A stretch of 64,000 nucleotides of DNA from Idiomarinaceae bacterium. Its GTDB lineage: Bacteria; Pseudomonadota; Gammaproteobacteria; Enterobacterales; Alteromonadaceae. The stretch lies in the NCBI GenBank assembly GCA_002685255.1, contig NYWU01000001.1, positions 210,599 through 274,598 of the forward strand, given 5' to 3'. How positions within the stretch are numbered: position 1 is the stretch's first letter; every line of letters starts with the position of its first letter. Shown here one piece after another: positions 46,801-54,755 of the stretch. A program made the position numbers and the translations under genes. The notes beneath the pieces are model-generated. The model searched no databases. It saw only the letters and a list, made by a program, of their open reading frames with translations, and was not told the origin of the DNA.

Positions 46801-49505
46801 CGTTCAGAGAGTGCTTGGTCAAACACACTCAGCTCATCGAGAAAACCACTGAAATAACGGCCTAGGGCACCTTGGTCGGCACCTACTTGCAAGGGATCGT
46901 TATTATTTGCGACACCACCGGTAAAACTCGCTGTGCCGGCGACTTCACCATTGATAAAAATCGTTTGCGCGCCATTTTGATACCGTATCGCAACATAGCT
47001 CCATTGGTTTAACGGTACTGCCGATTGACTATTAAACTCTTGTATTTCTCCTGTCGGCGTATTCCACCACCAATTAATGGTGCCATCACTGCGCAGGTGA
47101 AATTCATAGTTCTCATCTTTTGACACTAATGTCATCAGTCCAGACGCCGGGTAGCGCTGCGGCTTTACCCATAAACCGATCGTAAAGGCATTACTCAAAT
47201 CGAGCATGGGCGCGTCGGCGACTTCAAGGTATTGCTGTTGAATATTGTCAAAATAGCCATAACCACAGGTGCCGAAGCCATTATCGTTAGTCACCAATGC
47301 TGAGCCTGAGTCTGCGCTATAACGTTGCGCTCCGTTGCGTGCCACACCATTCAAGTTGTTGATAGAGCTATCAATAACCTCGCCAGCGTTACCTTGCCAG
47401 TCATTACTATTCATCTGCCAGCGCAGTACGGCGTCTGGCAATTCGGCCGGTTGCGCTGCACAGAATTGCCCGCCCGCAAGTGGTACCGCAGGCGCTTGAT
47501 AATTCACCTCGATATCGTAGCGGTCGTTATAATAATACGAACTACCTGCCACGCTAATGGCACCATTGACTCGAACTCGCTCGCTCTCGCGACTCGATTC
47601 ATAGTAGGTAAAATCTCCAGCCACATAGATGTAACCATTAATCTGAACGTCCTGAGCAATGGTCAAATCACCGGTCACGATAAGCATAAAGGCGTTTGGG
47701 TCGCCACCGACATTAATGCGACGTCCAGCTTGAATAGTTAAGTCGCCATCAATGTACACCCGCGAAGTCGGTCCATTGGTCTGGTAGTTTTGTCCTATAT
47801 CGCTAAAGTTGCCAACGCGCAAGTAATCAATCGGGTCGAGCTGCTGAGGTAGGTTGGTGCCATAGTCTTGGTCGGGTAAGGTAATGGTATCAACTTCGTT
47901 GTTACCGCGATAATCAAAACCGTCGGCCCACACGGCACTGCATTGGGGTAATGCACCGTTACTGGTACAGGGGCGCGTACGGGTATACAGTTCGCTGACA
48001 CGCTGACTGGAATAAACGCCGCTTGCGACAGTGACTTCATCGAGCGAGCCGTTAAAACCAAAGCCTTGAAATTGCTGACCGCCAATATAAAGCTCTGGGC
48101 TAGACCCGATATAATTCAACGTAATAGATGCAGGTAAGCTTTGCGTGGCTACTAGGCTGTTATCAATATATAACGATAAACGTCGGTTGCTATTGTCAAA
48201 CGTCGCCGCTAGATGATGCCAGTTGCCGTCAAATACCTGATTACCATCAACACTGACATTGTAGATTTGACCAAATATCGACCGTACCTCAAAGTAGAGC
48301 CGTCCGTCACGCGTGCGACGATAGACCTCAAACCGTCCAGCACCGCCTTCCGTCGGTCCCTCACCATACACAATGAGCGTTTGATAGTTATCTTGGGCGT
48401 TTTGTGCGTTGGCTGAGCCATTCAACCACATCGATAAACTCACACTGTTTTGATTGGCCAATGGCGTAACATTGGGGATCTCGACGTAGTTATTACCATT
48501 AAATCGACCGTAACGACAGGTACCTTCACTGCCCGGGCGCGCTGGGTTAAATGCACTGGTATAGGCATCTTGTTGAGCAAAGCCTGCGTAATTATTGCCA
48601 ACACTGTTCACCACCTCGCCGGCGTTGCCACTCCAACGGTCTTCATCAAAATGCCAGTCACCCACAGGCGTATAGTTATTGTTAGAATTCGGGACGCATG
48701 GGCCTTCGTTATCATTGATATTACATTGCCGATCGACATTAAACTGCCCGTTGCCACAGGCTCGCGGATTGGGCGAGTCGGTGCAAGGCGCATTGATATA
48801 TTGCCCATTGATACGACCATTATTATTCAGCGCACCATCAACATTCACATTACCGTTGATTTCGGCATTAGAGTTATTAACCAAGGACCCTTCGACATCG
48901 GTGTTACCGTTAATCAATCCGTTATTAGTCAATGAACCGCCCGCAGTTACAGGTCCATTGATACGCGCATTGCTGTTGTTGGTCACAGCGCCAGCAGCGA
49001 CCACTTCACCGCCAACGCGGCTATTGTTGGTCACGCTACCACCACTTGCTACACGCCCACTCACGCTGCCATTGCTATTAACGGACACATCGCCATTGGT
49101 TTGAATGCTGCCCTGTAAATCACTGTTTAGCGTGACACCACCGGTGGTCTCAACATTGCCCACTAATCCAGCGTTGCTGTTTAAGGTCAGTCGCCCCGAA
49201 ACAACCACGAGTAGCTCAGCTGATGAGCGAACATTGACCTCGGCATTGACGGTGACATCACCTGTTAGTTCTAAACGTACGGGGGAGGCATTAAATGCAA
49301 CTCGATCGCGACTGTATACTTGGCCAAATACACTGCTTGGGCAACGTATGACCGTCACGCCGCTCTCATTCTGGACACGGCATGGGTTAAAGGCGTTATT
49401 ATTTTTGCCCGCATCATCAGGCAACTGATATTGCTTTGCGAGCGCGGATACTGACATCAGCGCAGCGGCGAGCAGTAAGGTTAACCATACTAGCCAACCT
49501 CTCAT
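43896..49505 (-). CDS. mshQ: MSHA pilus locus protein MshQ, multi-lectin architecture
   Basis: MshQ is the last, largest product of the MSHA pilus locus. 1869 residues: signal peptide (1-23); Asn/Gly/Val-rich bactofilin-like beta-repeats (about 70-240, units such as GGSVTNNSRVGGEVVAAG); LamG/concanavalin-like domain (about 285-510); a second short beta-repeat part (585-670); second LamG (about 690-905); an L-type-lectin-like domain (about 925-1180, GADGIALVF and GGWLGVGFDEYGN); then the long conserved C-terminal region of the MshQ family (about 1190-1869, DUF6701) ending NPTALGVFGIYRGSDRQIYW. Many paired cysteines suggest a disulfide-rich extracellular protein. Role as pilus-associated adhesin is inference. 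The ATG overlaps the mshP stop. Confidence 0.92.
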   Translation of the reverse strand: MRGWLVWLTLLLAAALMSVSALAKQYQLPDDAGKNNNAFNPCRVQNESGVTVIRCPSSVFGQVYSRDRVAFNASPVRLELTGDVTVNAEVNVRSSAELLVVVSGRLTLNSNAGLVGNVETTGGVTLNSDLQGSIQTNGDVSVNSNGSVSGRVASGGSVTNNSRVGGEVVAAGAVTNNSNARINGPVTAGGSLTNNGLINGNTDVEGSLVNNSNAEINGNVNVDGALNNNGRINGQYINAPCTDSPNPRACGNGQFNVDRQCNINDNEGPCVPNSNNNYTPVGDWHFDEDRWSGNAGEVVNSVGNNYAGFAQQDAYTSAFNPARPGSEGTCRYGRFNGNNYVEIPNVTPLANQNSVSLSMWLNGSANAQNAQDNYQTLIVYGEGPTEGGAGRFEVYRRTRDGRLYFEVRSIFGQIYNVSVDGNQVFDGNWHHLAATFDNSNRRLSLYIDNSLVATQSLPASITLNYIGSSPELYIGGQQFQGFGFNGSLDEVTVASGVYSSQRVSELYTRTRPCTSNGALPQCSAVWADGFDYRGNNEVDTITLPDQDYGTNLPQQLDPIDYLRVGNFSDIGQNYQTNGPTSRVYIDGDLTIQAGRRINVGGDPNAFMLIVTGDLTIAQDVQINGYIYVAGDFTYYESSRESERVRVNGAISVAGSSYYYNDRYDIEVNYQAPAVPLAGGQFCAAQPAELPDAVLRWQMNSNDWQGNAGEVIDSSINNLNGVARNGAQRYSADSGSALVTNDNGFGTCGYGYFDNIQQQYLEVADAPMLDLSNAFTIGLWVKPQRYPASGLMTLVSKDENYEFHLRSDGTINWWWNTPTGEIQEFNSQSAVPLNQWSYVAIRYQNGAQTIFINGEVAGTASFTGGVANNNDPLQVGADQGALGRYFSGFLDELSVFDQALSERQIRDLQQQRTLCGGQEQVCVVPELNSSSFAQDWTATTFNNSTSPSIVNGRIRLTSNQNNQSTALSLNQSVPARGHLTEVVFRMYAYAGSGADGIALVFSDSNQVAQPGNYGGSLGYANGNNNDGFNGGWLGVGFDEYGNFSRATEGRVGGLGDGSLALSQTRDRVVLRGAETGNVNTQYQFIGASEQLVPGIDESNSIIPAPGHLYRVRIDNRDQQNVAVSVERDLTGTGNAYTTIYDNSDISAIQPQLPQRFTISFTGSTGGSTNIHEFNYFSVCSLPGSGVDEQVDHYRLAFSSPTVLCNGAQVQVSACQDSECSSLYNEPATVTLSDINGTWSNAIPTFTGSTVLGLQPDSAGSYRLGITDNSASPVAANPVQCFVNGEASDDCTLQVNDAGFVFVDDNASGINSIARQTSGTTTSGIKLRAVQTNDQTLACEAVLEPVSTIEMRAQCIDPQVCQDVSTYPQAQFNINNTAIPTRDDWGLVPVDFVDGEAAVELNYGDAGATSVSARAQLDNGVVLQGTSNPFVWTPASIDASHAQLDSNSYTGGIIAKAGEPFKMELQARNSNGDITPNFGNEIQAAGLVLDSNATASGLVTNKNGELSDYTAFTMSAPATFSNDTLTYSEVGFATVTAEIAGQSYLAQYHQPNSGNVVKLHDIGRFIPAAFELIKGNGFTNVCSSAEPFLYIGEAQQLDPNLRLEAVNTLGEVTENYQDAYAKAVFETGAFDKDTDPDHTIQFDRLNKNELVINWDKGIGTLVDPSIVYQRQIEEGPYEEYTLGLRVNDKEDGNYYSLLAETTDLISPDDDDGPNYASYDTARLLFARFNLMNSIAPQNEDLLIDGGIEYWDGFGYQLHTSNSCYDVVGTDINATEIIEGGDSLADLELAASPSQQRLFEGRLARDETGINDRLRWLARPNPLQFTFELNVPSFLKYDWDGDNDYDDNPTALGVFGIYRGSDRQIYWQEVGW

Positions 49506-49921
49506 TCAATCGTCCTCGCTTCCATTGCGAGCAGACGCTCGGTGGTTTGCCCCCCTGCCTCACATTGACCCAGTGCTTCAATGCGGTAGTGGGTATCGTC
49601 TGCAGTGTAATCAAACGCTTGGCAGCTCAGGGTGACTGAGCAGTTTGCTAAGGATGGAATGCCGCTTAAGTCGACGGGCGTACCTGTAACCGCAGCACAG
49701 TTGGCCATCGGTTGGTTAAGTGGAAATAGTTCGTACATTCCCTGCTGCAAGCCACTTTGTGCAGCGGTGTAGGCGCGCGTACCATAGACTTCAACGACGA
49801 CACTGTCACTACTGGTGGTCACTAGCCGTGATAAGGTCGCGACCAGCAACCCTGTCACCACAATCACAAAAATCGCGACAACCAGCGCACTGCCTCGTTG
49901 TGAATGATAGCTAGGGGGCAT
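49502..49921 (-). CDS. mshP: MSHA minor-pilin-like protein MshP
   Basis: MshP resembles PilX-type minor pilin proteins. 139 residues from ATG 49921 (MPPSYHSQRGSALVVAIFVI), with a hydrophobic stretch (residues 10-33) and then a small Cys-containing domain (CAAVTG, CSVTLSCQAF, CEAGGQTTERL). The residue after the Gly is Ser and Glu5 is missing, as in PilX-like proteins. An ATG 14 codons upstream (49963) also exists inside mshO; I prefer 49921. It overlaps mshO by 11 bases and mshQ by four. Confidence 0.88.
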   Translation of the reverse strand: MPPSYHSQRGSALVVAIFVIVVTGLLVATLSRLVTTSSDSVVVEVYGTRAYTAAQSGLQQGMYELFPLNQPMANCAAVTGTPVDLSGIPSLANCSVTLSCQAFDYTADDTHYRIEALGQCEAGGQTTERLLAMEARTIE

Positions 49922-50717
49922 TGGGAATATGAACCTCTTGACTGAAGAATAAACGTTCATCATCTATACTAGTAAATTGAATGAACAGATGCACAATATT
50001 ATTTTGCAGTAGCGTGGCCCGGTCGACCTGAAAAGCGGGCTCCGCCAATGCAATATTGGCGACTTGTTCTGCCATCACGCTGCGCTCGGCGCTCGGAAAG
50101 CTACCCGGTATAGGTTGACTCACCTGCCAACCATAGTTGCTGTAGCGCACGATTTGGTTGCTCTCTACACAGTAGCTCACTGGTGGTTGTCCGATAAACA
50201 AACGTTGCCGAGGTGAGCTCTGGCTAAACACTGAGCCAGAAGCTAGATCGAGTACTTGCTCGTATGTGCTGTCGTCATTGTCTGTCGATGCTGCCAGGGT
50301 CGCCGAGCGACCGGCATCAGCGTCATAAATATGTGAGCTGAGCGTAGCAAAGATAAACAAGCGATCCGTGTCAGTTATCGTCTCCCATACTTCTGACAGT
50401 GAGACAAAGGTCAGTTGCTCTGGGTCACTGTTACGAAGTGGCGCATTGTAATAGGTGCCTGCCGCACGGATCGGCACAAACTCTAAACACTGGCCCCCCG
50501 CGGCGACACGTGCACTATTGGGCACGGAGTTACGGACCTCGCGCGTTAAGCGTTCAATTACAAAGCGACTTTGGTCAAGGATCCGCACTCGTTCAGCACC
50601 ACTGGCGTACATACGCGAACCAAAGCCGACAAACTGAAAGGAGAATATCGCCACAATCGCTAACAATACAATGACGATAACCAGTTCCACTAAGGTAAAG
50701 CCGCGATTACGTATCAC
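49911..50717 (-). CDS. mshO: MSHA minor prepilin MshO
   Basis: MshO is a PilW/GspJ-like minor pilin that probably helps prime pilus assembly. 268 residues with a very short leader: MIRNRG then FTLVELVIVIVLLAIVAIFSF, with Glu at position +5 of the mature protein. The C-terminal part has one Cys pair region (GGQCLEFVPI and PVSYCVESNQ). The start overlaps the mshD stop by four bases. Confidence 0.92.
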   Translation of the reverse strand: MIRNRGFTLVELVIVIVLLAIVAIFSFQFVGFGSRMYASGAERVRILDQSRFVIERLTREVRNSVPNSARVAAGGQCLEFVPIRAAGTYYNAPLRNSDPEQLTFVSLSEVWETITDTDRLFIFATLSSHIYDADAGRSATLAASTDNDDSTYEQVLDLASGSVFSQSSPRQRLFIGQPPVSYCVESNQIVRYSNYGWQVSQPIPGSFPSAERSVMAEQVANIALAEPAFQVDRATLLQNNIVHLFIQFTSIDDERLFFSQEVHIPNAP

Positions 50718-51253
50718 CAGTTCCCCCTTAGCGCGGCAAATTCAATGATTTGTTGCTGCGGCGTGTTTACACTGACGACGATACGTTTAAGTGTATCGGG
50801 TTGCTGGTAACTGACTCTGACCTGCAAGGTAAATCCGCGGTAATCGTCTGTTAAGCTCTGCGCTAAGGTGTCCGCGACATCAGGACCACTGAGCTCTAGG
50901 CAATGGTAGTCGTCTACGTCATCAAACTCGGTACGATCGGCCTCTTCCCTAAAGGTCATTGCACTAGGGTCGGTTGGACAGTTGGCAGGTAGTGTCGTAC
51001 AACTTATTCCCGACTCTCCGCAGCGGGCTTCGCCAATAGCGCTAGAGCCATTTTCATCAAACCGGCGGGAAAGGATTTCGTTAATCAGACTCTGGCCCAG
51101 CTCGGCGGCGCGCACTTGTTGCCACGGGTCTACACTTTGTTTAAACAACGGCCCCATGCCCGCGGTAACCACCAACGTAATAATACCCACAACAATGATG
51201 CCGGCAATAATTTCGATGAGCGTGAAGCCGCGTTGATGCTTGCTAACAGCCAT
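50714..51253 (-). CDS. mshD: MSHA minor prepilin MshD
   Basis: MshD is a PilV/GspI-like minor pilin. 179 residues: leader MAVSKHQRG, processing before FTLIEIIAGIIVVGIITLVV, Glu5 present. The mature region carries two disulfide candidates (RCGESGISCTTLPANC and DDYHCLELSG). It overlaps mshC by 11 bases and mshO by four, so the minor pilins C-D-O-P are translated as a tightly packed block. Confidence 0.92.
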   Translation of the reverse strand: MAVSKHQRGFTLIEIIAGIIVVGIITLVVTAGMGPLFKQSVDPWQQVRAAELGQSLINEILSRRFDENGSSAIGEARCGESGISCTTLPANCPTDPSAMTFREEADRTEFDDVDDYHCLELSGPDVADTLAQSLTDDYRGFTLQVRVSYQQPDTLKRIVVSVNTPQQQIIEFAALRGNW

Positions 51254-51746
51254 AAATGTAACCTTCGCGGTTGATACACACCGACTGGTTTGCGCCGTTA
51301 GTTTCTGTAAAGGTGAGACGGCAGGCTTGGTTGCCGCTACAAATCAGCCCTGAGGTGTCATCGGGTCGTCCAAGCGGACCAAACTCAATTTCTGCAGGTA
51401 AACTCACTGGGGCGCCGTTGCTGTCGGTAACCGTCAGGGTTTTACCCGCAAAACCGACCATTCGGTTGGCACTGTCTTCTGACGCTGCTAAGGTTGAGCT
51501 GCTCGCACCACATACTGGCGTGGTCGCTAAACCGAGTGCGTCGTTTTGAAGTACCGCAACGTAGCAGTCTGCTTGCGTATTTTGCATCGCATTGAGTTGT
51601 ACATTGCGTAAAATAGAGAGCGCGCGTTCGCGCAAAACTAGACTTTCGGTACCGCCGGAGCCAATAAATAAAGGCGCCGCGCCAACCGCGAGGATACCCA
51701 CCACTACTAAAACAATGATCAGTTCTACTAGGGTGAAGCCTTTCAT
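51243..51746 (-). CDS. mshC: MSHA minor prepilin MshC
   Basis: MshC is a GspH/FimT-like minor pilin. 167 residues from ATG 51746, with the shortest leader of the set, MKG, before FTLVELIIVLVVVGILAVGA; Glu5 is present. A start 18 codons upstream would give a longer non-conserved leader and is less likely. Cysteines form likely pairs (CYVAVL, VCGASS, ICSGNQACRL, VCINREGYIYGC at the end). It is separated from mshA by about 70 bases. Confidence 0.9.
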   Translation of the reverse strand: MKGFTLVELIIVLVVVGILAVGAAPLFIGSGGTESLVLRERALSILRNVQLNAMQNTQADCYVAVLQNDALGLATTPVCGASSSTLAASEDSANRMVGFAGKTLTVTDSNGAPVSLPAEIEFGPLGRPDDTSGLICSGNQACRLTFTETNGANQSVCINREGYIYGC

Positions 51747-51815
51747 AGGAGAGACCTTAAATATTCGGCCCGCCGAGACGGCGAGCCGAGATTCGACCAT
51801 TAAAAAATGGTTGGA

Positions 51816-52331
51816 TTAGTTGGTGCAGCCAGTTGTAACCGCAGTTACTGTTGGTGGCGTGTTTGCATCTGTAGCATTCGCATAAGATACATAGCAAGAA
51901 GTGGCATAAATATCTTCTGCCGTAGAGCTGTCGTTCAGATCAGAAAAACCTGCTGGACCAATATAGAAAACATCAGTTGTTGTATTGGTAGAGGCGTCTC
52001 CTATCGCAAATACCCAATCTTCATTATTGGAGCCTAGTGACGCAGCTTTAGCGATACCGTCCGCAGTAGCAGCAGGATAACCATAAACTGTATCAATACC
52101 CTCAACATCAGCTGGAGCAGCCGCTGTGCCAGCTAACTTACCCTGAACTGCCGCTTTCGCATATACAGTTTGGTAAGCACCTTGAATATTACCCTTCAAA
52201 CCTTTAACGGTCGAAGTGCGCGCGTCCCCCGAGAAGTTAAAGAACTGAGGGGCTGCTGTCACGGCAAGAATACCGAGAACAACAATAACAATAATAAGCT
52301 CGATGAGCGTGAAACCTTTTTGGTTGCGCAT
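51816..52331 (-). CDS. mshA: MSHA major pilin MshA
   Basis: MshA is the structural subunit of the mannose-sensitive haemagglutinin type IV pilus. 171 residues from ATG 52331: leader MRNQKG, then [24 protein letters not shown], with phenylalanine at +1 and Glu5. Two cysteines near the C-terminus ([13 protein letters not shown] ... GCTN) form the D-region disulfide. GGAGA lies 8 bases before this ATG; another ATG five codons earlier is less well placed. It follows mshB, a close relative with which it shares the DARTST/DAEDSAIEG-type region. Confidence 0.93.
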   Translation of the reverse strand: MRNQKGFTLIELIIVIVVLGILAVTAAPQFFNFSGDARTSTVKGLKGNIQGAYQTVYAKAAVQGKLAGTAAAPADVEGIDTVYGYPAATADGIAKAASLGSNNEDWVFAIGDASTNTTTDVFYIGPAGFSDLNDSSTAEDIYATSCYVSYANATDANTPPTVTAVTTGCTN

Positions 52332-52373
52332 GATTACATTCTCCATTGAAATAAAATAAGTTCTGGTGCTGCG

Positions 52374-52991
52374 TTAGTTATTGTTACTAAACACGTTTAC
52401 ACCACCGTTCCTTGGGTTGTAGACAAACGAGTTACCGGTTGTCTGATAGTCATTACCCGAGGGTAAAGGACTAATTCCTTTAATAGTGTTCACTAGATAG
52501 TAAACACACACTTGATTGGTACCTTGCCCTTGCGCCGTCGAGGCGTTTGGATCGTCCGTTGCGTAAGTATAATAACGGTACTCATCAATCGCACCGCCAT
52601 CACCTTCCGCCATCACCGTGGGTGAACCTTGCAAAATAGCCGTCATTACGGTGCGGCAATCTTCATTACTGAGCGTGACATCAGTCGCCGTGTCGTTGTT
52701 GCCACTAACGGGATAGCCTGTATCGCCATCCACATAGACCGGCACGCCATCCATCTGTAACTCGGCGCCTGCGCCGTCCGTGCCACCTTTAGGTCGCCCG
52801 CGCAGTTCCCACTCACCGCGCACAATGCCCACTGCACTGGCAAAGCCACCAGCAACGCCTTCAATAGCTGAGTCCTCTGCATCGGCGGTGACATCGGTAA
52901 AGCGAGGTAAAGCAGAGGCTGCTAACAAGCCTAGAATCACCACCACGATGATCAACTCAATGATTGTGAAACCTTGTTGCCGTTTATCCAT
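52374..52991 (-). CDS. mshB: MSHA pilin-like protein MshB
   Basis: MshB is a second pilin-like subunit, required for assembly in Vibrio. 205 residues: leader MDKRQQG, then FTIIELIIVVVILGLLAASA with Glu5; the mature part has two cysteines (NEDCRTVM and QVCVYYLVN) and an Asn/Gly-rich C-terminus (YNPRNGGVNVFSNNN). It starts the structural half of the cluster (B-A-C-D-O-P-Q), and a candidate promoter lies just upstream. Confidence 0.92.
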   Translation of the reverse strand: MDKRQQGFTIIELIIVVVILGLLAASALPRFTDVTADAEDSAIEGVAGGFASAVGIVRGEWELRGRPKGGTDGAGAELQMDGVPVYVDGDTGYPVSGNNDTATDVTLSNEDCRTVMTAILQGSPTVMAEGDGGAIDEYRYYTYATDDPNASTAQGQGTNQVCVYYLVNTIKGISPLPSGNDYQTTGNSFVYNPRNGGVNVFSNNN

Positions 52992-53015
52992 AGTCAGCGT
53001 CCTTTATCATTTCTC

Positions 53016-53043
53016 GTGATATTGTATAACGACATTTTTACAA
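53016..53043 (-). promoter_or_regulatory. Candidate promoter for mshB-A-C-D-O-P-Q
   Basis: Minus strand -35 TTGTAA (53038-53043), 16-base spacer, -10 TATCAC (53016-53021), 25 bases before the mshB ATG. In V. cholerae the MSHA locus is known to have separate promoters before mshI and mshB; the position agrees, but the match to consensus is only moderate (4 of 6 each). Confidence 0.35.
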
Positions 53044-53044
53044 T

Positions 53045-53503
53045 TCATAGGTCGAATTTAGCGTTTTTTGCCCGGATTTGACCTGTTTCAGCGTTGTATT
53101 CCTGCCATAGCTTTTGTTCAATTCTAAATAAACACGTTTGACCCTCAACCGAGCCTGTTAATTGGCTTGGCGCATCGGCAAGGCGTTGCCAAAGTTCAAC
53201 GCATCCTTGTTCAACCGCTGGCCAACCTTTGCTGTTCATTTGGATGCTTTGCTCACTACCACTTATGTTAAGTGAGACCTGTTTAGGTTTACCTTCGCGC
53301 ATCCACTCTGCGCGTGCCAGTAACAACGAATCATTAAAGCGTCGTAACTCCATATCGCGCTTGGTTTCTTGCCAGCCACTGTGCTCACCAGGGGCAAACC
53401 AGATCCATAACGCTACCCCCGAAAGCACGAACACACTGATGATAACAACCAGATTTTGCAATAAACTCCGAAAGTTTTGTTCACTCTGCGCCTGGCTTTT
53501 CAT
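53045..53503 (-). CDS. mshF: MSHA biogenesis protein MshF
   Basis: MshF is a poorly characterised inner-membrane protein of the locus. 152 residues from ATG 53503, overlapping the mshG stop (TAATG); a longer form from 53536 inside mshG is unlikely. One membrane helix (about 16-36, LVVIISVFVLSGVALWIW) and a periplasmic domain with a Cys pair (EQGCVELW, GQTCLFRI). The identification rests on position between mshG and mshB and on size and topology. Confidence 0.82.
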   Translation of the reverse strand: MKSQAQSEQNFRSLLQNLVVIISVFVLSGVALWIWFAPGEHSGWQETKRDMELRRFNDSLLLARAEWMREGKPKQVSLNISGSEQSIQMNSKGWPAVEQGCVELWQRLADAPSQLTGSVEGQTCLFRIEQKLWQEYNAETGQIRAKNAKFDL

Positions 53504-54753
53504 TATCGTCCCTGATACGCATTCATCATATCCCACATTGGTGTGAAGATACCCAACGCCAAGATCAGCACTAACACAGCGACAAAGCCGATCATGACAG
53601 GCTCAATACGCGCGGTCAGTGTTTTCAGATCGTAGTCAGTCTCGCGCTCATAGTAATCGGCGACTTCCTTTAACAACGTATCACTGCGTCCCGTTTCTTC
53701 GCCGACCACAATCATTTGCAACACCAGCGGTGTAAACAGCTTTGATTGACGAGCGGCACGCGAGAGATTTTCACCCCGCTCAATAGTGCGTCGAATATCT
53801 AATATCTTGCGCTCCATGTGAGCGTTATCGACGGCTTCGGCTACCAAGGATAACGCCTGCGTCAAGGGCACCCCTGCCGATAACATAACGGAAAAACTGC
53901 GCGCGAAACGCGATAAAATTGAGCGCTCTAAAATCGACCCGATGATCGGCATGCGCAGTTTCCAGCGGTCCCATAACAGACGACCAGGAGCACTGTTCAC
54001 ATAAGCCCGGATACCAAAGAAAGCACCGACCATGGCAATCAACATGAGTGGCCAGTAGGCAACGAAAAATTCCGAGGTACCTAACAGTGCACGCGTTGCC
54101 CACGGAAGCTCGACCTTAAAGCGACTGAACATATTTGCAAAAGTCGGTATCACAAAAATGTTTAGAACAAAGAGCGCCACCACCAAAGCAATCATCACAA
54201 AGGTCGGATAACGCGTCGCGGCTTTAATACGTTTTCGGGTATCTTGCTCTTTTTCCAAATACAGTGCCAATTGCTCGAACGACTCTTCCAACTGACCGGT
54301 ATTCTCACCTACGTGGACAATCGCGACGATCAAGCGCGAGAATACTTTAGGGTGCTGTGACATTCCCGCCGACAAGGTGCGACCGCGTTCGAGCTGTCCG
54401 TGGACATCGCGTAACGCACGTTCTAAACGTTTGTTCTGGGTGGTGTCGGCGAGTCCCTCAATGGCGCGCAAAATGGGAATACCCGCATTCGTTAAGGAGT
54501 ACATTTGGCGACAAAAGATAATCAGTTGGTCGAGTTCGACACTCGGTTCTGTCATCGCCTTCAGTCGTTGCCAAAGCGTGCCGCTTGGTTTATTGGTTCT
54601 CGTGCTACTAATTTTGCCCTTGTTTGCCGCTACATCGACGGGGATCAAACCGCGCTGCATCAGCGTCTGAGCGGCTGCTTTGGCATCGTTTGCCTCAACC
54701 GTCCCTTGCTGCATACTGCCTGATTTATCACGCGCTTTGTAGCTAAACTGCAT
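53503..54753 (-). CDS. mshG: MSHA inner-membrane platform protein MshG
   Basis: MshG is the PilC/GspF-type platform protein that couples ATPase motion to pilin insertion. 416 residues: N-terminal short strand region (QFSYKARDKSGSMQQGTVEA), then two T2SSF repeats (about 84-206 and 287-407) with three membrane helices (near 180-200, 232-252 and 388-408). The motif PVMIGFVAVLVLILALGIFTPMWDM closes the protein as in other GspF proteins. It follows mshE with two bases between. Confidence 0.94.
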   Translation of the reverse strand: MQFSYKARDKSGSMQQGTVEANDAKAAAQTLMQRGLIPVDVAANKGKISSTRTNKPSGTLWQRLKAMTEPSVELDQLIIFCRQMYSLTNAGIPILRAIEGLADTTQNKRLERALRDVHGQLERGRTLSAGMSQHPKVFSRLIVAIVHVGENTGQLEESFEQLALYLEKEQDTRKRIKAATRYPTFVMIALVVALFVLNIFVIPTFANMFSRFKVELPWATRALLGTSEFFVAYWPLMLIAMVGAFFGIRAYVNSAPGRLLWDRWKLRMPIIGSILERSILSRFARSFSVMLSAGVPLTQALSLVAEAVDNAHMERKILDIRRTIERGENLSRAARQSKLFTPLVLQMIVVGEETGRSDTLLKEVADYYERETDYDLKTLTARIEPVMIGFVAVLVLILALGIFTPMWDMMNAYQGR

Positions 54754-54755
54754 GG

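Noticed and set aside
48780..49310. Periodic repeats suggestive of CRISPR or a tandem DNA repeat
   Set aside because: The periodicity is in protein (Asn/Gly beta-repeats of MshQ), the DNA units are of variable length and divergent, and there are no unique spacers.
44598..49639. Numerous plus-strand open frames opposite mshQ and mshP
   Set aside because: All lie antisense to long coding genes, lack ribosome-binding sites and show Arg/His/Thr-rich shadow composition.
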